Below are positions 1 to 8,387 of a stretch of 64,000 nt of DNA, piece after piece. The notes under the pieces were generated by a model. It searched no databases. It had not been told where the DNA came from and worked only from the letters and a program-made list of their open reading frames with translations. The DNA is taken from assembly GCF_001428105.1 (NCBI RefSeq), contig NZ_LMSJ01000058.1, forward strand, positions 25,558 through 89,557. The letters run 5' to 3'. Numbering within the stretch: the stretch's first letter is position 1; every line of letters begins with the position of its first letter. The DNA is from Paenibacillus sp. Soil766. GTDB lineage: Bacteria; Bacillota; Bacilli; Paenibacillales; NBRC-103111. A program made the position numbers and the translations under genes.

Positions 1-94
1 TAGGCATTGCTAAACTGGGCTTGTCCATTTGTCAATCAGCCAAGCACCTCAGAATCCTCCGAACTCAAGGATCGAGGCGCCTCATCTTCACCTA

Positions 95-715
95 TCACAT
101 GACATACTCACGAAAAACTTCATTCAAATACACATATTTGCTCGTTGGATATTTGAACCCGAGGAAGAAGCCGGAGAAATCGATCTGAACAGAAATCAGT
201 CTCCGACTCGTTACTGTACTTCGTATCAAATAATTCAGCAAAGCCTCATTCTGCGTATTGATTGCCTTCACTATCAGTGCCGCGTAACTCGGATTGCAAA
301 TGATTTCCCGATAAAGGGGAATGACTGCCTTCGCAATCGCGCGATTAATCGTGGAACTGAACGTGAACTGCACTTGACCTGGGCGAATTGTCGTCCCATT
401 CGTGATCACAAGATGTGGTTTCGGCAGCGGAAAATCGACAAACCACCCCACGCCATTCGACGCCAATGCCGAAAGTGGCTCTGAACCGATGACTGAGCGC
501 AGTAATTTATTCATGCGTGCAATATCGGCTTCCCGCACGGCCTTCGCCCATTGGACGGAGAATGTAGGACTGCTCGCCAACTTGCGGTAGAAAGGCAACA
601 TGGCCTTAGCAACTTTACGGATGGCATACACGCGTTGTTGGATTGGCTTTGCCACGTGCAAGCTAGCTTTTCTTTTGATTTTAACCAGTCGCTGAACCGT
701 TCCGTATATATTCAT
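95..715 (-). CDS. hypothetical protein with internal duplication
   Basis: This is a basic 206-residue protein of a family I do not recognise. The ATG at 715 is preferred because a GGGGGAG lies about 11 bases upstream. An in-frame ATG at 790 has no clear site. Residues about 31-95 and 122-186 are two copies of one module: AKAMLPFYRKL matches AKAVIPLYREI, each followed by a P[TS][FY] turn, a helix with an alanine-rich KA step, an N(K/Y)L(L/I)R segment and a hydrophobic end (WFVDF, FLGF). There is no signal peptide and no clear membrane segment. The gene stands alone on the minus strand, with the next gene beginning beyond a terminator. The function is unknown. The duplication is seen directly in the sequence. 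Confidence 0.6.
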   Translation of the reverse strand: MNIYGTVQRLVKIKRKASLHVAKPIQQRVYAIRKVAKAMLPFYRKLASSPTFSVQWAKAVREADIARMNKLLRSVIGSEPLSALASNGVGWFVDFPLPKPHLVITNGTTIRPGQVQFTFSSTINRAIAKAVIPLYREIICNPSYAALIVKAINTQNEALLNYLIRSTVTSRRLISVQIDFSGFFLGFKYPTSKYVYLNEVFREYVM

Positions 716-977
716 CTGTATATACACTCCCCCAATCACCCTATAGAGTAAACTATTGCTTATGTCGGTGGGTGGTGTGGGCTTCTGCATTCGTTCAGAA
801 AATCCCAGTATTTAACTGTAAAAAATCCATTTATTCTAGCGCAGAGGCACATTACGAAACTCCAATACGATTAATTCACTTTCCTGACCTAGCACAACTC
901 GTAACCAACATGCCATACATCAGCAAGCTATATGAAATAACAGGAAGCTTATTCCCCCAAGTTAATTCTGGCGCACC
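716..977. other. intergenic region
   Basis: No convincing gene is seen here. The plus-strand open frame in this stretch has no ribosome site and no recognisable product. At 813-837 lies a TAACTGTAAAA-type AT-rich element that recurs at 40393-40417. Confidence 0.5.
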
Positions 978-1016
978 AAAAAAAGTCTGCTTGAGCATAT
1001 GCTCAGGCAGACTTTT
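978..1016 (-). terminator. terminator of the FAD oxidoreductase gene
   Basis: The arms AAAGTCTGC and GCAGACTTT are joined by an inner TGAGC/GCTCA stem. On the minus strand the hairpin ends in a run of seven T. It belongs to a family of AGTCTGC hairpins also found at 7174, 8265 and 16346. Confidence 0.8.
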
Positions 1017-1032
1017 CAAACTTCAAACACCC

Positions 1033-2904
1033 TCATAAACGCCTCACCATTACCTCGTCACGCGTCTCATTCCAATCCCAATGGCAGCCTAATTCTTCCG
1101 CAAGTTTCGCCCAGCTTACGAGCACGAAATTGTTCAGCACTTGCACCTCTGCCGAAGAAATCGTTCCCGTCCTTCCCATAAACGTATATTGAATACGCTT
1201 ATTCTCTTCATCATATGTAGCATCACCTTGGCCTAGCTTCTTGAACGTTTGACTGAGCGGCACCCAGGGGATGCCTCCAATGACAATTGGCTTGATCCCG
1301 TTGTATGTGATTGCTTGACCCTCAAGGCTGATTCGGATAAAAGGCAAATGATGTGCAATTTTGTTGCCTTTCAGCAATGTAATCCTTCCATTGTCCAACT
1401 CTGCTCGCTCCACCTCTGAGAGATGAGCAATTTTGTCCTTCGCGACCTGATCATGCAGCTTGATCTGATAGGTCTTCTCCATCCGCTTATGCAGCCGAGC
1501 GATTTCCTCTGGGGTCGTCGACTTCAAGCTTCTTCCCTGCAACTGCGCCATCAACACACCTATGGTCTCCCCAGCCATTGCCCCATTCGGCTGAATTCTT
1601 GCACTTCCGTAGGCCACAGCTGTTGCACCAACCAGCTTCCCCGCGGTTATGACGTTGTCGTAATCTTGAAGCAAATAACTTCGCAGCGGCATCCCATATT
1701 TATCCGGGCGACCAATAGCTAGTCCCTCCCGATTAGAGCGTGAGCCTTGAATGTCCATGAAATACCCTCCAACACTGACGTTATCCCAGAACATCCTGCC
1801 GCTCATTAAATCCGATGCCTGCAACACGTATTCCGTTGGGTAATGGTTAAATTCTCGGACGTACAGATCGTTCGGCTCTCCGCCTAGTTCCAGCTTCTCG
1901 AAGCCAGCCATATGTTTGCGTAGATGATCGCGTATGAAAGGCATTTCTTCTTTCGCAAGCTGCATCCCCCGTTCGATTGTTTCCTCCCGGCTTGGATCGA
2001 TGCCATATACCTGAAGCGCGTTAATTATGATTTCGCCGTTACCTTGATTAAGAATGTTCAATCCTCGGAGATTAAGTTCATTCTTGTTGTGGAGTTCATA
2101 GGACGATACGATTGGCGGAAACCCATATGCGATGTGCGAATTCACATAGCTTTCGGGCCCGAATGTATGAGCACGTTCGATCTTCGTCATTTTCCAAAAC
2201 TGAGTTTGAAACTTGTCCCAATCGACTCCCTTAAATTTCATCATATACGTGCCACTCATATATTCGCGTTCTTTGCTCTCATATAGTGCCTCCAACCCTG
2301 GAAGCGGCTGAACATCAAGCTTGCGAATCAACGCAGCGTCATCCGAATTATCAACAAGATAAGAAGGATTCACCATTCTCTTTTTCCCATCACCGTCTTG
2401 ATAGGCGAGAGAAATGACCTTATTGCCTGTCACTTTCAAGTCTTCAAGCACGATATTTTTCTCAACGGGGATGCCTTCAATAAGCTTGTGAAAATAATGG
2501 GCAAAATCGGTCTTGTTGCGGATACTTCCTTGTGTATACTGTTGGAAAAGCTCCTTCATGCCGCCTTGCATGAGCTGAGTGCCTTCATCATCATAGGTGC
2601 CATCCAGATAGAGCATCTCACCCTGAATGAGTTGCCCGCCTAAACGCCCTTTCGTTTCGAGGATTAATACGTCGAGCCCTTCCTTTTTTGCCTTTTGAGC
2701 AAGATACATGCCTTCTAATTCTGTACCCATGACAACCACATCTGGCTGAAAGGTCGAATGCGTATGCAGGGTAAATCCCCCATCGCTGTCTCGGAGCAGT
2801 CCCAAGTAGCCTAACACTCCGCCAGCAATCGTAAGAAGTACGAGGATACCGAAAATCAATGCCGATTTCATATGACTAATTAGCCAATTTTTCAAAAAGT
2901 TCAT
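1033..2904 (-). CDS. membrane-anchored FAD-dependent oxidoreductase with copper-amine-oxidase-like N1 domain
   Basis: This 623-residue protein begins with a hydrophobic anchor (about residues 13-37), so the rest is probably outside the cytoplasmic membrane. A Rossmann-like FAD segment follows (DVVVMGTELEGMYLA, then LILETKGRLGGQ), as in the FAD_oxidored family (PF12831). The usual GxGxxG is changed to GTELEG, so flavin binding is not certain. The middle part carries the family's typical SDLMSGR and GRPDKYGMPLRSY segments. The last 90 residues resemble the Cu_amine_oxidN1 repeat common on Paenibacillus exported proteins (GGIPWVPLSQ to the end). The start is the ATG at 2904, directly after an in-frame GTG, and its ribosome site is weak. 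It is a single gene between two terminators, and its substrate is unknown. Confidence 0.75.
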   Translation of the reverse strand: MNFLKNWLISHMKSALIFGILVLLTIAGGVLGYLGLLRDSDGGFTLHTHSTFQPDVVVMGTELEGMYLAQKAKKEGLDVLILETKGRLGGQLIQGEMLYLDGTYDDEGTQLMQGGMKELFQQYTQGSIRNKTDFAHYFHKLIEGIPVEKNIVLEDLKVTGNKVISLAYQDGDGKKRMVNPSYLVDNSDDAALIRKLDVQPLPGLEALYESKEREYMSGTYMMKFKGVDWDKFQTQFWKMTKIERAHTFGPESYVNSHIAYGFPPIVSSYELHNKNELNLRGLNILNQGNGEIIINALQVYGIDPSREETIERGMQLAKEEMPFIRDHLRKHMAGFEKLELGGEPNDLYVREFNHYPTEYVLQASDLMSGRMFWDNVSVGGYFMDIQGSRSNREGLAIGRPDKYGMPLRSYLLQDYDNVITAGKLVGATAVAYGSARIQPNGAMAGETIGVLMAQLQGRSLKSTTPEEIARLHKRMEKTYQIKLHDQVAKDKIAHLSEVERAELDNGRITLLKGNKIAHHLPFIRISLEGQAITYNGIKPIVIGGIPWVPLSQTFKKLGQGDATYDEENKRIQYTFMGRTGTISSAEVQVLNNFVLVSWAKLAEELGCHWDWNETRDEVMVRRL

Positions 2905-3014
2905 CACCCTGTTGCATCGAATAAGTTCTCCCCCTTATTGTATGCATATTACAGAAAAAAACCAACAGGAAAATGGCCAGAAATGAAGACATCTAGGCGA
3001 AACTACGAAATAAC

Positions 3015-3064
3015 AAAAAATGGGTCACCCGATTTCACAGCGAAATTGGATGACCCATTTTTTT
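3015..3064 (-). terminator. bidirectional terminator
   Basis: A perfect AAAATGGGTCA / TGACCCATTTT inverted repeat has A and T runs on its two sides. It lies directly after the monooxygenase gene, whose transcript (minus strand) it should end. Confidence 0.85.
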
Positions 3065-3073
3065 ATCGGTGGT

Positions 3074-4321
3074 TTATTCTTCTAGACCAGCCCCTGCTTG
3101 AAGCAATTGCATGATTGTCATCTGTAACAATTCGGGTTCATTGGCATAATTGTAAATACCAAGAAAAGCCTGAGATGCCTCTGGACTGCTGCCTATTAAT
3201 TGATTTACCATGGATTGTTCAGGTGTAACGGGGGTATTCTTCGTTGTTTGGCACGCCAGGTGATAGCGAGACATCATTTTGGATTCCATCGCAGTCTGGT
3301 ATTGATCAGCCATTTGGGACCAGTTCGTTCCCCAATCACTTGTTTCTGCTAAAGTGTCCCGCAACAAACGTGCACCATAGATCGCATCATGCATACCCTG
3401 CCCAACCGCAGGATCCTTGAATGAAAGGCTATCCCCCACGAGAGCCCATCCTGGGCCCATGCCTTGGAACCAATCATTGTCATAACCGAGTAGCCCTTTT
3501 ATAGGCTCATCTAGCGAGGCTTCTCGCAGCCGCTCTGGGAATGTCGTGCTGGCGAACCCCTTGTCTACCAACTCACGCAACCCCGTCTCTGGATGATTTC
3601 GGAGCTTCTCGCTCCATTCTTTATCTTGCAAAGGAAACATAATCCCGATGACAACAAGATCATCGCTTGTAGGAAAAACAATAGCTATCTTGTCTTGGAT
3701 TTTATAAAATTCCACACAGGGCTCGCCCTCTTGGCGAAAATTAGAAAAGTACCCCACATACGAGGCGAAATCAGTTGGAACCGCCATTTTCCTTTCACTG
3801 TTCACCAAATTCCGTATCGTTGAATTGCGGCCGTCGGCACCGACAACAAGCTTGGCAGTAAACTGCTCCACCCTGCCATCGCGCCCAATACCAGTAATCC
3901 CCGACACTGTATCTCCCTGATACAGCAACTCCGTGACTCGAAATCCTTCTAAAGCGGTAACGCGTTCTTGTCCACAGGCATGCCGGAATAGCACTTGATC
4001 CAAATATTTGCGACGCACACATAAACAATGTGTCTCCCCGTCAACTTCGGGAAATGCCCCATCCACGACCATATCATCCATTTGAATATATGCCCGTTTA
4101 TACATTGGCGTGCCCGTCTGAAGCAATTGCTCCAATACACCCATCTCGCGGAGCATGGCTACTGAATTGTTAAAGAAATTATGCGTGGAGAGGATATCAC
4201 TTGGAAATGTACTTCGATCCACGAGCAGCACCTCGTAACCGGCCTTCGATAATTCATAAGCTAGCGTTGAACCGGCAACTCGCGCACCGATAATAATGAC
4301 ATCATAGTTTTTTACTGACAT
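3074..4321 (-). CDS. FAD-dependent monooxygenase / geranylgeranyl-reductase-like oxidoreductase
   Basis: This is a 415-residue flavoprotein of the PHBH/FAD_binding_3 group. At the N terminus YDVIIIGARVAGSTLAYEL is the dinucleotide-binding motif (GxRxxG form), followed by a VDRS acidic strand end. GADGRNS is near residue 162. ALVGDSLSFKDPAVGQG near residue 290 is the second FAD contact (GD motif). Such enzymes use NAD(P)H to hydroxylate or reduce a small organic substrate, which cannot be read from the sequence. An AGGAGGAAGAAA ribosome site sits just before the ATG. It follows the LuxR-type regulator at 4416-7061 by 94 bases on the same strand, so that regulator may control it. Confidence 0.85.
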   Translation of the reverse strand: MSVKNYDVIIIGARVAGSTLAYELSKAGYEVLLVDRSTFPSDILSTHNFFNNSVAMLREMGVLEQLLQTGTPMYKRAYIQMDDMVVDGAFPEVDGETHCLCVRRKYLDQVLFRHACGQERVTALEGFRVTELLYQGDTVSGITGIGRDGRVEQFTAKLVVGADGRNSTIRNLVNSERKMAVPTDFASYVGYFSNFRQEGEPCVEFYKIQDKIAIVFPTSDDLVVIGIMFPLQDKEWSEKLRNHPETGLRELVDKGFASTTFPERLREASLDEPIKGLLGYDNDWFQGMGPGWALVGDSLSFKDPAVGQGMHDAIYGARLLRDTLAETSDWGTNWSQMADQYQTAMESKMMSRYHLACQTTKNTPVTPEQSMVNQLIGSSPEASQAFLGIYNYANEPELLQMTIMQLLQAGAGLEE

Positions 4322-4415
4322 TTTCTTCCTCCTTCAGACTGATTGCTTTCAGCTTATCAGAAGTAAAGGATGGAGCCATCCAACGAAGGATATATACGAT
4401 GGTTATATCTTTTGC

Positions 4416-7061
4416 TCAAATTAATCGATGTTGATTCGCTTTCTGAATAGCTTGCGTTCTCCCGCTTACTTGGAGCTTGCTGTACACCCGGTGAAGATGA
4501 AGTTTGACTGTCCCTTGCGTAAGTCCTAATTTCTCTGCAATGTCCTTGTTGGACAATCCCGCTCCTAGGAGCTGCAGCACCTCTTTTTCACGAATCGTCA
4601 GCATAAATACGGAAGATGCTTCGCGAGAGTTTCCTCGTTCAGTTTGCCTTTTCTCCGCGGAAAGAGATCGAACGACTTGAAGATAGTGGATAGAGACCCC
4701 ATCAGCCTGCACTTCAATCATGTATTTGTTCTTCCGCACATCCGCATATTGCTGCAACAAGGGTTTAATATCCCTATCGATAAAAATGCGAAGATAACCC
4801 TCCCGTTCACCCAGGATTAGAGCTTGATGCAGATGGATCATACTGGTATGTGGGTTGTTCATTTTCCCATGAATCTGCGAGAGTACTAAAAGAACTTCTA
4901 GCTCCGTCATGATTCGGCTGGAATTTCTAGCTTTCTTGAGTAGCTGCTCACACCAAGAAAGTGCTTCCTCCCCGTTTTCTTTAGCAAGTAACGCCTGAAT
5001 ATAAACCAGAAGCTCAAAGTCCTGGTCCCCATTAATTTCAATACGCCTGCTCCATGGTGACATTCTCATCCAGTGATTCACGGCATCCATCTCTCCGTTA
5101 TCAAGTCGACAACGCGTCAGGAACGCCTGCAATAATCCGTGCCAATGTGAATGGAACTGATTCGTCATTTTAAGATAATCCAGCGCTTCGTGAATAATGG
5201 CTATCCCCTCATCTTTACCCTCTCTCTCCCAAATTATTTTCGACTGTACAATCATGGCAGGGACATAAGCCCCGATGACGTTATTCTGTTTAGCGATGCG
5301 GATGGCATCCTCAGCAAGTTGTAAAGCTGCCGATAATTGATTTTTTTCATAATAAACCTCACATAGAGCCGCCCGCTGATAAGCCGTGAACGGAAACGCG
5401 TGAAACCCATTCTTATCAATAAACTCACCATAAAATCGGTGATATCGCTCTGCCTTCTTGATTCGTCCACTATAGCCATAATAACTTCGGATGAGTGGAA
5501 TGGTCCCGTCATTCAGCTCCATGCCTAAGCCAAATAACATAGGCAACCCTTCAATATTGGGGAGATTCTCATCCTCATACATCTCATTCAACAGGGAATA
5601 ACATTGCTTGTAATCACCGAGCAGCATAGCTTGAAAATTTTTAACAACTTTCATATCTTCTCGTATGCCAATGTACTGCGAATCGTTCATACTATTGGGT
5701 GCATCAAGCTCCTTTTGCAACGTTTTCACGTGCTTACCCATCTGCTCTTGGTGACCCATGAACAGCTCCGTCCATATTTGAATGATCAGTATGCTCGGAC
5801 GTTCTCGGATGGGAACAGGTAATTGGAGCAACCAACGATGCAAGGTGGTTAGTTCCCTTCTTTTCAACAGCTCGGTCGCAATAGTAAGAATGATCTCAGA
5901 GGCTTTATCAAACGCACCTGCTGCCAAAGCATGCTCTATAGCTTCACCTAAATAATTGTGCTTTACGAACCATTCGCAAGCTGCCCAATGCAAGGAAATA
6001 ACTTCTTCCGGATAATGCTGATGAAGACGGCACCGTAAAAAATCAGCAAATAAGTGATGATATCGGAACCATTTGCCTTCAGCGTCCAAAGGAATGACAA
6101 ACAAGCCCAATTTCTCCATTTCTTGCAATCGTCCTGTGTAAGCAGGCTCCCCCGTCAACTCCGCGCAGAGCTCTGCATTCATCCTCTCTAACAGAGACGT
6201 TTTTAATAAAAATGAACGAATTCCCTCGGGTAAGTGATCGAACACTTCCTCCATCAAATAATCAACAACATAGCGATGGTCTCCCTTAAAATGATGCAAG
6301 GCATCCTGTTGACCTGATAAATGGGATAATACAGCTAGTTGGATACCAGCAACCCATCCTTCTGTACGATCAGACAACAGTTGAAGCGAGGTTTCATTAG
6401 GTAAGTCCCCTGTTTGCCGATACCAGAATGTCGCTATTTCCTGTCCCGTAAATCTTAATTCTGAGAGGTTGATTTCATTAAGTTGACCTTGAACGCGTAA
6501 TTGACCGAACGGGATTGGAGGTTGTTTACGACTGAGTATACACAAGTGGATCTGGGAGGGCATTCGCTCAATAAAAAACGCAACTAAACGATGTACCTCA
6601 TCGGATTCAATCAGATGATAATCGTCTAGTACAAGCAGGATTGGATCAGGAATGTTAAATAAATCATTGATTAGCCAAGAAATCATTTGTTCAGGTGAAA
6701 ACGATATTGCCTTCAGTAACGAAAACGATTTATGGCCAACTCCGGGACATATCCGATTTATTGCAGCAATGACATACGTCCAAAATCGGAGCAAATCATT
6801 CTCACCTTGATCTAATGAGACCCAACTTACAGGTGCTTGCCCTTGTAGAATCCATTGACTAACCATCGTCGTCTTACCGAATCCTGGTGGAGAAGTGACC
6901 ACAGTCACTTTGCAATGCATCGCCCTAGACATTTTCTCCATCAAGTGTTCTCTGGTAACAAGATAAGAAGGCTGATGCGGAATATATAATTTCGTAGTAA
7001 GCAAGGGATAGTCGTCGAATAAAGATATACTTAATTCATCATTTGGTTTCTGACCTCGCAC
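4416..7061 (-). CDS. MalT-like LuxR family transcriptional regulator
   Basis: This large regulator (about 881 residues) has the MalT/LAL layout. An N-terminal ATPase carries a P-loop in SPPGFGKTT and an ILLVLDDYHLI Walker B. A long TPR-like helical middle follows. A C-terminal LuxR helix-turn-helix begins at LTIREKEVLQLLGAG and continues through NKDIAEKLGLTQGTVK. Family members bind an inducer in the TPR part and activate neighbouring genes in an ATP-dependent way. The start chosen is GTG 7061, which has AAGGAGG eight bases upstream. The GTG at 7091 in the same frame lacks a site and would place that Shine-Dalgarno inside the gene. The downstream monooxygenase is the natural target candidate (inference). 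Confidence 0.88.
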   Translation of the reverse strand: MRGQKPNDELSISLFDDYPLLTTKLYIPHQPSYLVTREHLMEKMSRAMHCKVTVVTSPPGFGKTTMVSQWILQGQAPVSWVSLDQGENDLLRFWTYVIAAINRICPGVGHKSFSLLKAISFSPEQMISWLINDLFNIPDPILLVLDDYHLIESDEVHRLVAFFIERMPSQIHLCILSRKQPPIPFGQLRVQGQLNEINLSELRFTGQEIATFWYRQTGDLPNETSLQLLSDRTEGWVAGIQLAVLSHLSGQQDALHHFKGDHRYVVDYLMEEVFDHLPEGIRSFLLKTSLLERMNAELCAELTGEPAYTGRLQEMEKLGLFVIPLDAEGKWFRYHHLFADFLRCRLHQHYPEEVISLHWAACEWFVKHNYLGEAIEHALAAGAFDKASEIILTIATELLKRRELTTLHRWLLQLPVPIRERPSILIIQIWTELFMGHQEQMGKHVKTLQKELDAPNSMNDSQYIGIREDMKVVKNFQAMLLGDYKQCYSLLNEMYEDENLPNIEGLPMLFGLGMELNDGTIPLIRSYYGYSGRIKKAERYHRFYGEFIDKNGFHAFPFTAYQRAALCEVYYEKNQLSAALQLAEDAIRIAKQNNVIGAYVPAMIVQSKIIWEREGKDEGIAIIHEALDYLKMTNQFHSHWHGLLQAFLTRCRLDNGEMDAVNHWMRMSPWSRRIEINGDQDFELLVYIQALLAKENGEEALSWCEQLLKKARNSSRIMTELEVLLVLSQIHGKMNNPHTSMIHLHQALILGEREGYLRIFIDRDIKPLLQQYADVRKNKYMIEVQADGVSIHYLQVVRSLSAEKRQTERGNSREASSVFMLTIREKEVLQLLGAGLSNKDIAEKLGLTQGTVKLHLHRVYSKLQVSGRTQAIQKANQHRLI

Positions 7062-7173
7062 ACACAGGTCCTCCTTTGGCGGATTCCCCACCCCTACATG
7101 AATACGGGGAAATACTCCTTATCATCATACCATTTAGTTAGATAAATTAGCATAATAATCCAGTAAAAAGCAA

Positions 7174-7232
7174 CTAAAAAAGCCTGCCATATCTCCAATG
7201 CCCAGACGCGGGAGAGTTGAGGCAGACTTTCG
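7174..7232 (-). terminator. terminator after the fhuF-like gene
   Basis: The hairpin has GTCTGCC...GGCAGGC arms on the minus strand, an inner CTCTCC/GGAGAT pairing, and a terminal run of six T. It belongs to the AGTCTGC hairpin family and shares the inner ATCTCC segment with the copies at 8265 and 16346. Confidence 0.8.
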
Positions 7233-7273
7233 TGGAACTCTTGCAAGCATTCCAGTACACATGTATAAGTGCG

Positions 7274-8107
7274 TTATTTCGCAGCAATTTGAGCCGCTGC
7301 TTCTTCGGCGAATTGAATTCGTAGTCGTTCTTTGCGCTCTTCGCGCTCTTGCGGTTTCATCCGTGGACACGTATAGCAATATTGCCCGCCTTCTGTCCGG
7401 TAGTACATACAACAGGCCGTCTTCATTTTAATTTTCGTATCAGGCTCTCCAGGTTTACCAGGGTAATCCAGATTCACAACTTTTACAAACAAGGGATTTC
7501 GAAGGCGACCGAATACCTCACCTTGTAACTCCGTTGTAACGAATACATGGTCCTCTTCATAACGAGCATGCCATTCTTCTGACGTATTCGTTTCTTTCCA
7601 TTGTCCGAAAATAAACCGAAGGCGCATAGGTACAATTTTCCACAAATGCATAATGTCCATCTCTGCGGCGGCGGCTATCGCTTCGACAATTGGACGAATA
7701 GTCCCAGCATACCAGCGGGATAAGTGTTCTTCACGCCATTCGCTTCGAAGTCCGCACGATGGACCGCTCAATTTTCTTAATTCCTGAAGCACAATACGGA
7801 ACTCGATGAATCCCTTCTCACTTCGATACATTTGCAGCGACCATAACGCAGGGGACAGATCAACTAATTCATCATGTGTCACCATATACTGCATCGCCGC
7901 ATTCAGACTTCCGAGACGGCTGATCAAATAGGCGCCAGCAGCTGCGGGCTCGAGCGCTTTCATCAGTGGTGCGTAAGCAGCTAAGAGCTCTTGCATCCCT
8001 TTTTCCGTTAAAAGCAGCTGTCCTGCCATCGTAAAAAGCGGGTCCGGATGAGATTCCGTTGTAACTCCGTAATTTTCCGCTATATAAGCCTGAACCGATG
8101 TGCTCAT
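7274..8107 (-). CDS. fhuF: FhuF-like siderophore iron reductase ([2Fe-2S] protein)
   Basis: This 277-residue protein ends with the FhuF signature CC-x10-C-x2-C (Cys232, 233, 244, 247), which holds a [2Fe-2S] cluster in E. coli FhuF. FhuF-type proteins reduce ferric iron in hydroxamate siderophores in the cytoplasm to release it. The N-terminal two thirds is weakly conserved in the family and gives little by eye. The start at 8107 has AAGGAGAG upstream. A near-perfect Fur box lies at 8158-8188 over the promoter, so the gene should be induced by iron starvation. It is monocistronic, with its own terminator. The symbol is by family resemblance. Confidence 0.8.
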   Translation of the reverse strand: MSTSVQAYIAENYGVTTESHPDPLFTMAGQLLLTEKGMQELLAAYAPLMKALEPAAAGAYLISRLGSLNAAMQYMVTHDELVDLSPALWSLQMYRSEKGFIEFRIVLQELRKLSGPSCGLRSEWREEHLSRWYAGTIRPIVEAIAAAAEMDIMHLWKIVPMRLRFIFGQWKETNTSEEWHARYEEDHVFVTTELQGEVFGRLRNPLFVKVVNLDYPGKPGEPDTKIKMKTACCMYYRTEGGQYCYTCPRMKPQEREERKERLRIQFAEEAAAQIAAK

Positions 8108-8149
8108 ATTCTTCTCTCCTTGTCGGCAATAACAATCCTTTTTTATTTG

Positions 8150-8188
8150 ATTATACCATCATCAATAATGATTATCATTATTGATGAT
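8150..8188 (-). promoter_or_regulatory. Fur box and -10 element of the fhuF-like gene
   Basis: Positions 8158-8188 form a 31-base perfect palindrome centred on 8173. Its core AATAATGATTATCATTATT differs from the classic 19-base Fur box (GATAATGATTATCATTATC) only at the end bases. A TATAAT -10 hexamer on the minus strand lies at 8150-8155, so bound Fur would cover the -35 region. Confidence 0.85.
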
Positions 8189-8189
8189 A

Positions 8190-8262
8190 AAAAAAGAACT
8201 CAGCACTCCCTTTCCTATTGCGATGATGGGATGCTCTTGGTTCTACGAGGATTTCAGACGTA
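8190..8262 (+). pseudogene. possible short yhbH-derived fragment
   Basis: The stretch GCACTCC ... ATTGCGATGATGG ... TCTTGGTTC parallels codons of yhbH around its MIDAS motif (17750-17800: GCACTCC, ATTGCCATGATGG, TCTGGTTCC). It also parallels the clearer fragment at 16205-16330. Both fragments run into the same type of hairpin. By itself the match is short and could be chance. Confidence 0.3.
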
Positions 8263-8264
8263 AC

Positions 8265-8317
8265 AAAAAGCCTGCATAATCTCCGACGAACAGCCTCGGA
8301 AGATTAAGCAGACTTTT
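8265..8317 (-). terminator. terminator of the Wadjet operon
   Basis: On the minus strand AAAGTCTGCTTAATCTTCC pairs with GGAGATTATGCAGGCTTT and is followed by T residues. The hairpin lies between the jetC stop codon and the fhuF-like gene. It is very similar to the hairpin at 16346. Confidence 0.75.
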
Positions 8318-8387
8318 GTTATAGTTCCTATGTAGTGAAGTGGTACTATCACCATCTCAGCCACTGAATCCCTAACCACTTACACCA

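Noticed and set aside
29..484. 151-codon open frame on the plus strand
   Set aside because: It lies antisense to the minus-strand gene at 95-715, has no ribosome site and low-complexity composition, and is a shadow frame.
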